Assembly: GCA_937917025.1 (NCBI GenBank)
Contig: CALFSF010000194.1
Coordinates: forward strand, 1 to 5,628
Direction: 5' to 3'
From: an uncultured Paraburkholderia sp.
GTDB taxonomy: Bacteria; Pseudomonadota; Gammaproteobacteria; Burkholderiales; Burkholderiaceae
DNA: 5,628 nucleotides
Part shown: positions 5,269 through 5,628 of the stretch, piece by piece
Position numbering within the stretch: position 1 is the first letter of the stretch
Layout: every line of letters begins with the position of its first letter
Made by a program: the position numbers and the translations under genes
Notes under the pieces: generated by a model
Database searches by the model: none
Told to the model about the DNA's origin: nothing
Seen by the model: only the letters and a program-made list of their open reading frames with translations

Positions 5269-5335
5269 CCGTGCATCCCGTGCTGGATGCCCGCCCGGCA
5301 CCGACGCACTCCTTCAACGTGACAGACCGCCATCG

Positions 5336-5628
5336 ATGAGACCACCGCGCCTCGACCAGCTCGACGACCTCGACCGCAACCTCGTTGCCCTCCTGCAGGA
5401 GAACGCCCGCGAAAGCGTGGCGAATCTCGCGCGCCAGCTCGGCGTCGCGCGCACGACCGTGATCGCGCGGATCGCGCGGCTCGAAAAGACCAACGTGATC
5501 GCCGGCTATGGCGTGCGGCTTGGCCAGGATGTGCTCGACGCAAGCATCTCCGCGTACGTCGGCATCATCATCGCGCCGAAATACGGGCAGGACGTGCAGA
5601 AGCGGCTCGGGCGCATGCCCGAGGTGCA
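5336..5628 (+). CDS. Lrp/AsnC-family transcriptional regulator, N-terminal part; 3' end outside window
   Basis: Ninety-seven complete codons are visible before the window end; full-length members have about 150-165 residues. The N-terminus LDQLDDLDRNLVALLQENAR (6-25) is the typical Lrp opening, where an Asp-rich start leads into helix 1. The helix-turn-helix spans about residues 28-50 (SVANLARQLGVARTTVIARI then ARLE), and the linker NVIAGYGVRLG (53-63) is characteristic. From about 70 the RAM ligand-binding domain begins (ISAYVGIIIAPKYGQDVQKRL). These proteins are DNA-binding oligomers that respond to amino acids or other small molecules and often regulate the adjacent gene. The ATG at 5336 is the only good start in frame, though no clear ribosome site precedes it. 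It is divergent from the Spy-like gene; the gene it controls probably lies beyond the right edge. Effector unknown. Confidence 0.93.
   Translation, partial: MRPPRLDQLDDLDRNLVALLQENARESVANLARQLGVARTTVIARIARLEKTNVIAGYGVRLGQDVLDASISAYVGIIIAPKYGQDVQKRLGRMPEV

Larger units (their letters stand above)
5035..5335. other. Divergent intergenic region between the Spy-like gene and the Lrp-type gene
   Basis: This 301-base stretch holds no convincing gene and must contain both divergent promoters. Bases 5101-5270 are more AT-rich than the flanks, as promoters in GC-rich genomes often are. The part nearest the Spy-like gene (5035-5100) is GC-rich with potential leader structure. A 17-codon ORF at 5211-5264 (ATG to TGA) has no ribosome site and is not called. 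No tRNA, insertion sequence or long direct repeat was seen. Confidence 0.6.

Overview
The window is a GC-rich, densely coded stretch of bacterial chromosome. The codon bias (third positions mostly G or C) and the particular gene families point to Burkholderiales, most likely Burkholderia or Paraburkholderia sensu lato. I could not run a search, so this is inference. Seven protein-coding genes are supported, two of them cut by the window edges. I see no RNA gene, insertion sequence, CRISPR array or phage gene.

Left block (1-2595, plus strand). This is the tail of a sugar-acid operon: the C-terminal half of an MFS anion:cation symporter, a GhrB/KguD-type 2-ketogluconate (or 2-keto-6-phosphogluconate) reductase, and a LacI-family regulator resembling PtxS. 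The first two genes are 4 bases apart and the last two overlap by 4 bases (ATGA), so they are almost certainly one transcript. Together they would import a ketosugar acid, reduce it towards (6-phospho)gluconate, and sense the substrate. The operon promoter and any epimerase or kinase genes would lie left of the window.

Middle block (2596-3895). A strong GC hairpin separates the regulator from a two-gene unit. The unit encodes a YhfC-type multi-pass putative intramembrane metalloprotease and, 2 bases later, a 123-residue soluble protein of unknown function. This pair is the least characterised part of the window. A long inverted repeat closes the block against the convergent minus-strand gene.

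Right block (3896-5034, minus strand). A PGDYG-motif protein of 145 residues appears to be built from two related halves. Upstream of it is a secreted Spy/CpxP-like LTXXQ protein, which ends in a convincing intrinsic terminator at 4458-4487, so the two genes are probably transcribed separately.

Right edge (5035-5628). A 301-base divergent intergenic region precedes the plus-strand start of an Lrp/AsnC-family regulator, cut by the window end.

Overall this reads as ordinary core or near-core chromosome. I do not see a clear new system. The observations most worth checking are the protease plus small-protein pair, the internal duplication in the PGDYG protein, and the cationic His/Lys tail of the Spy-like protein.
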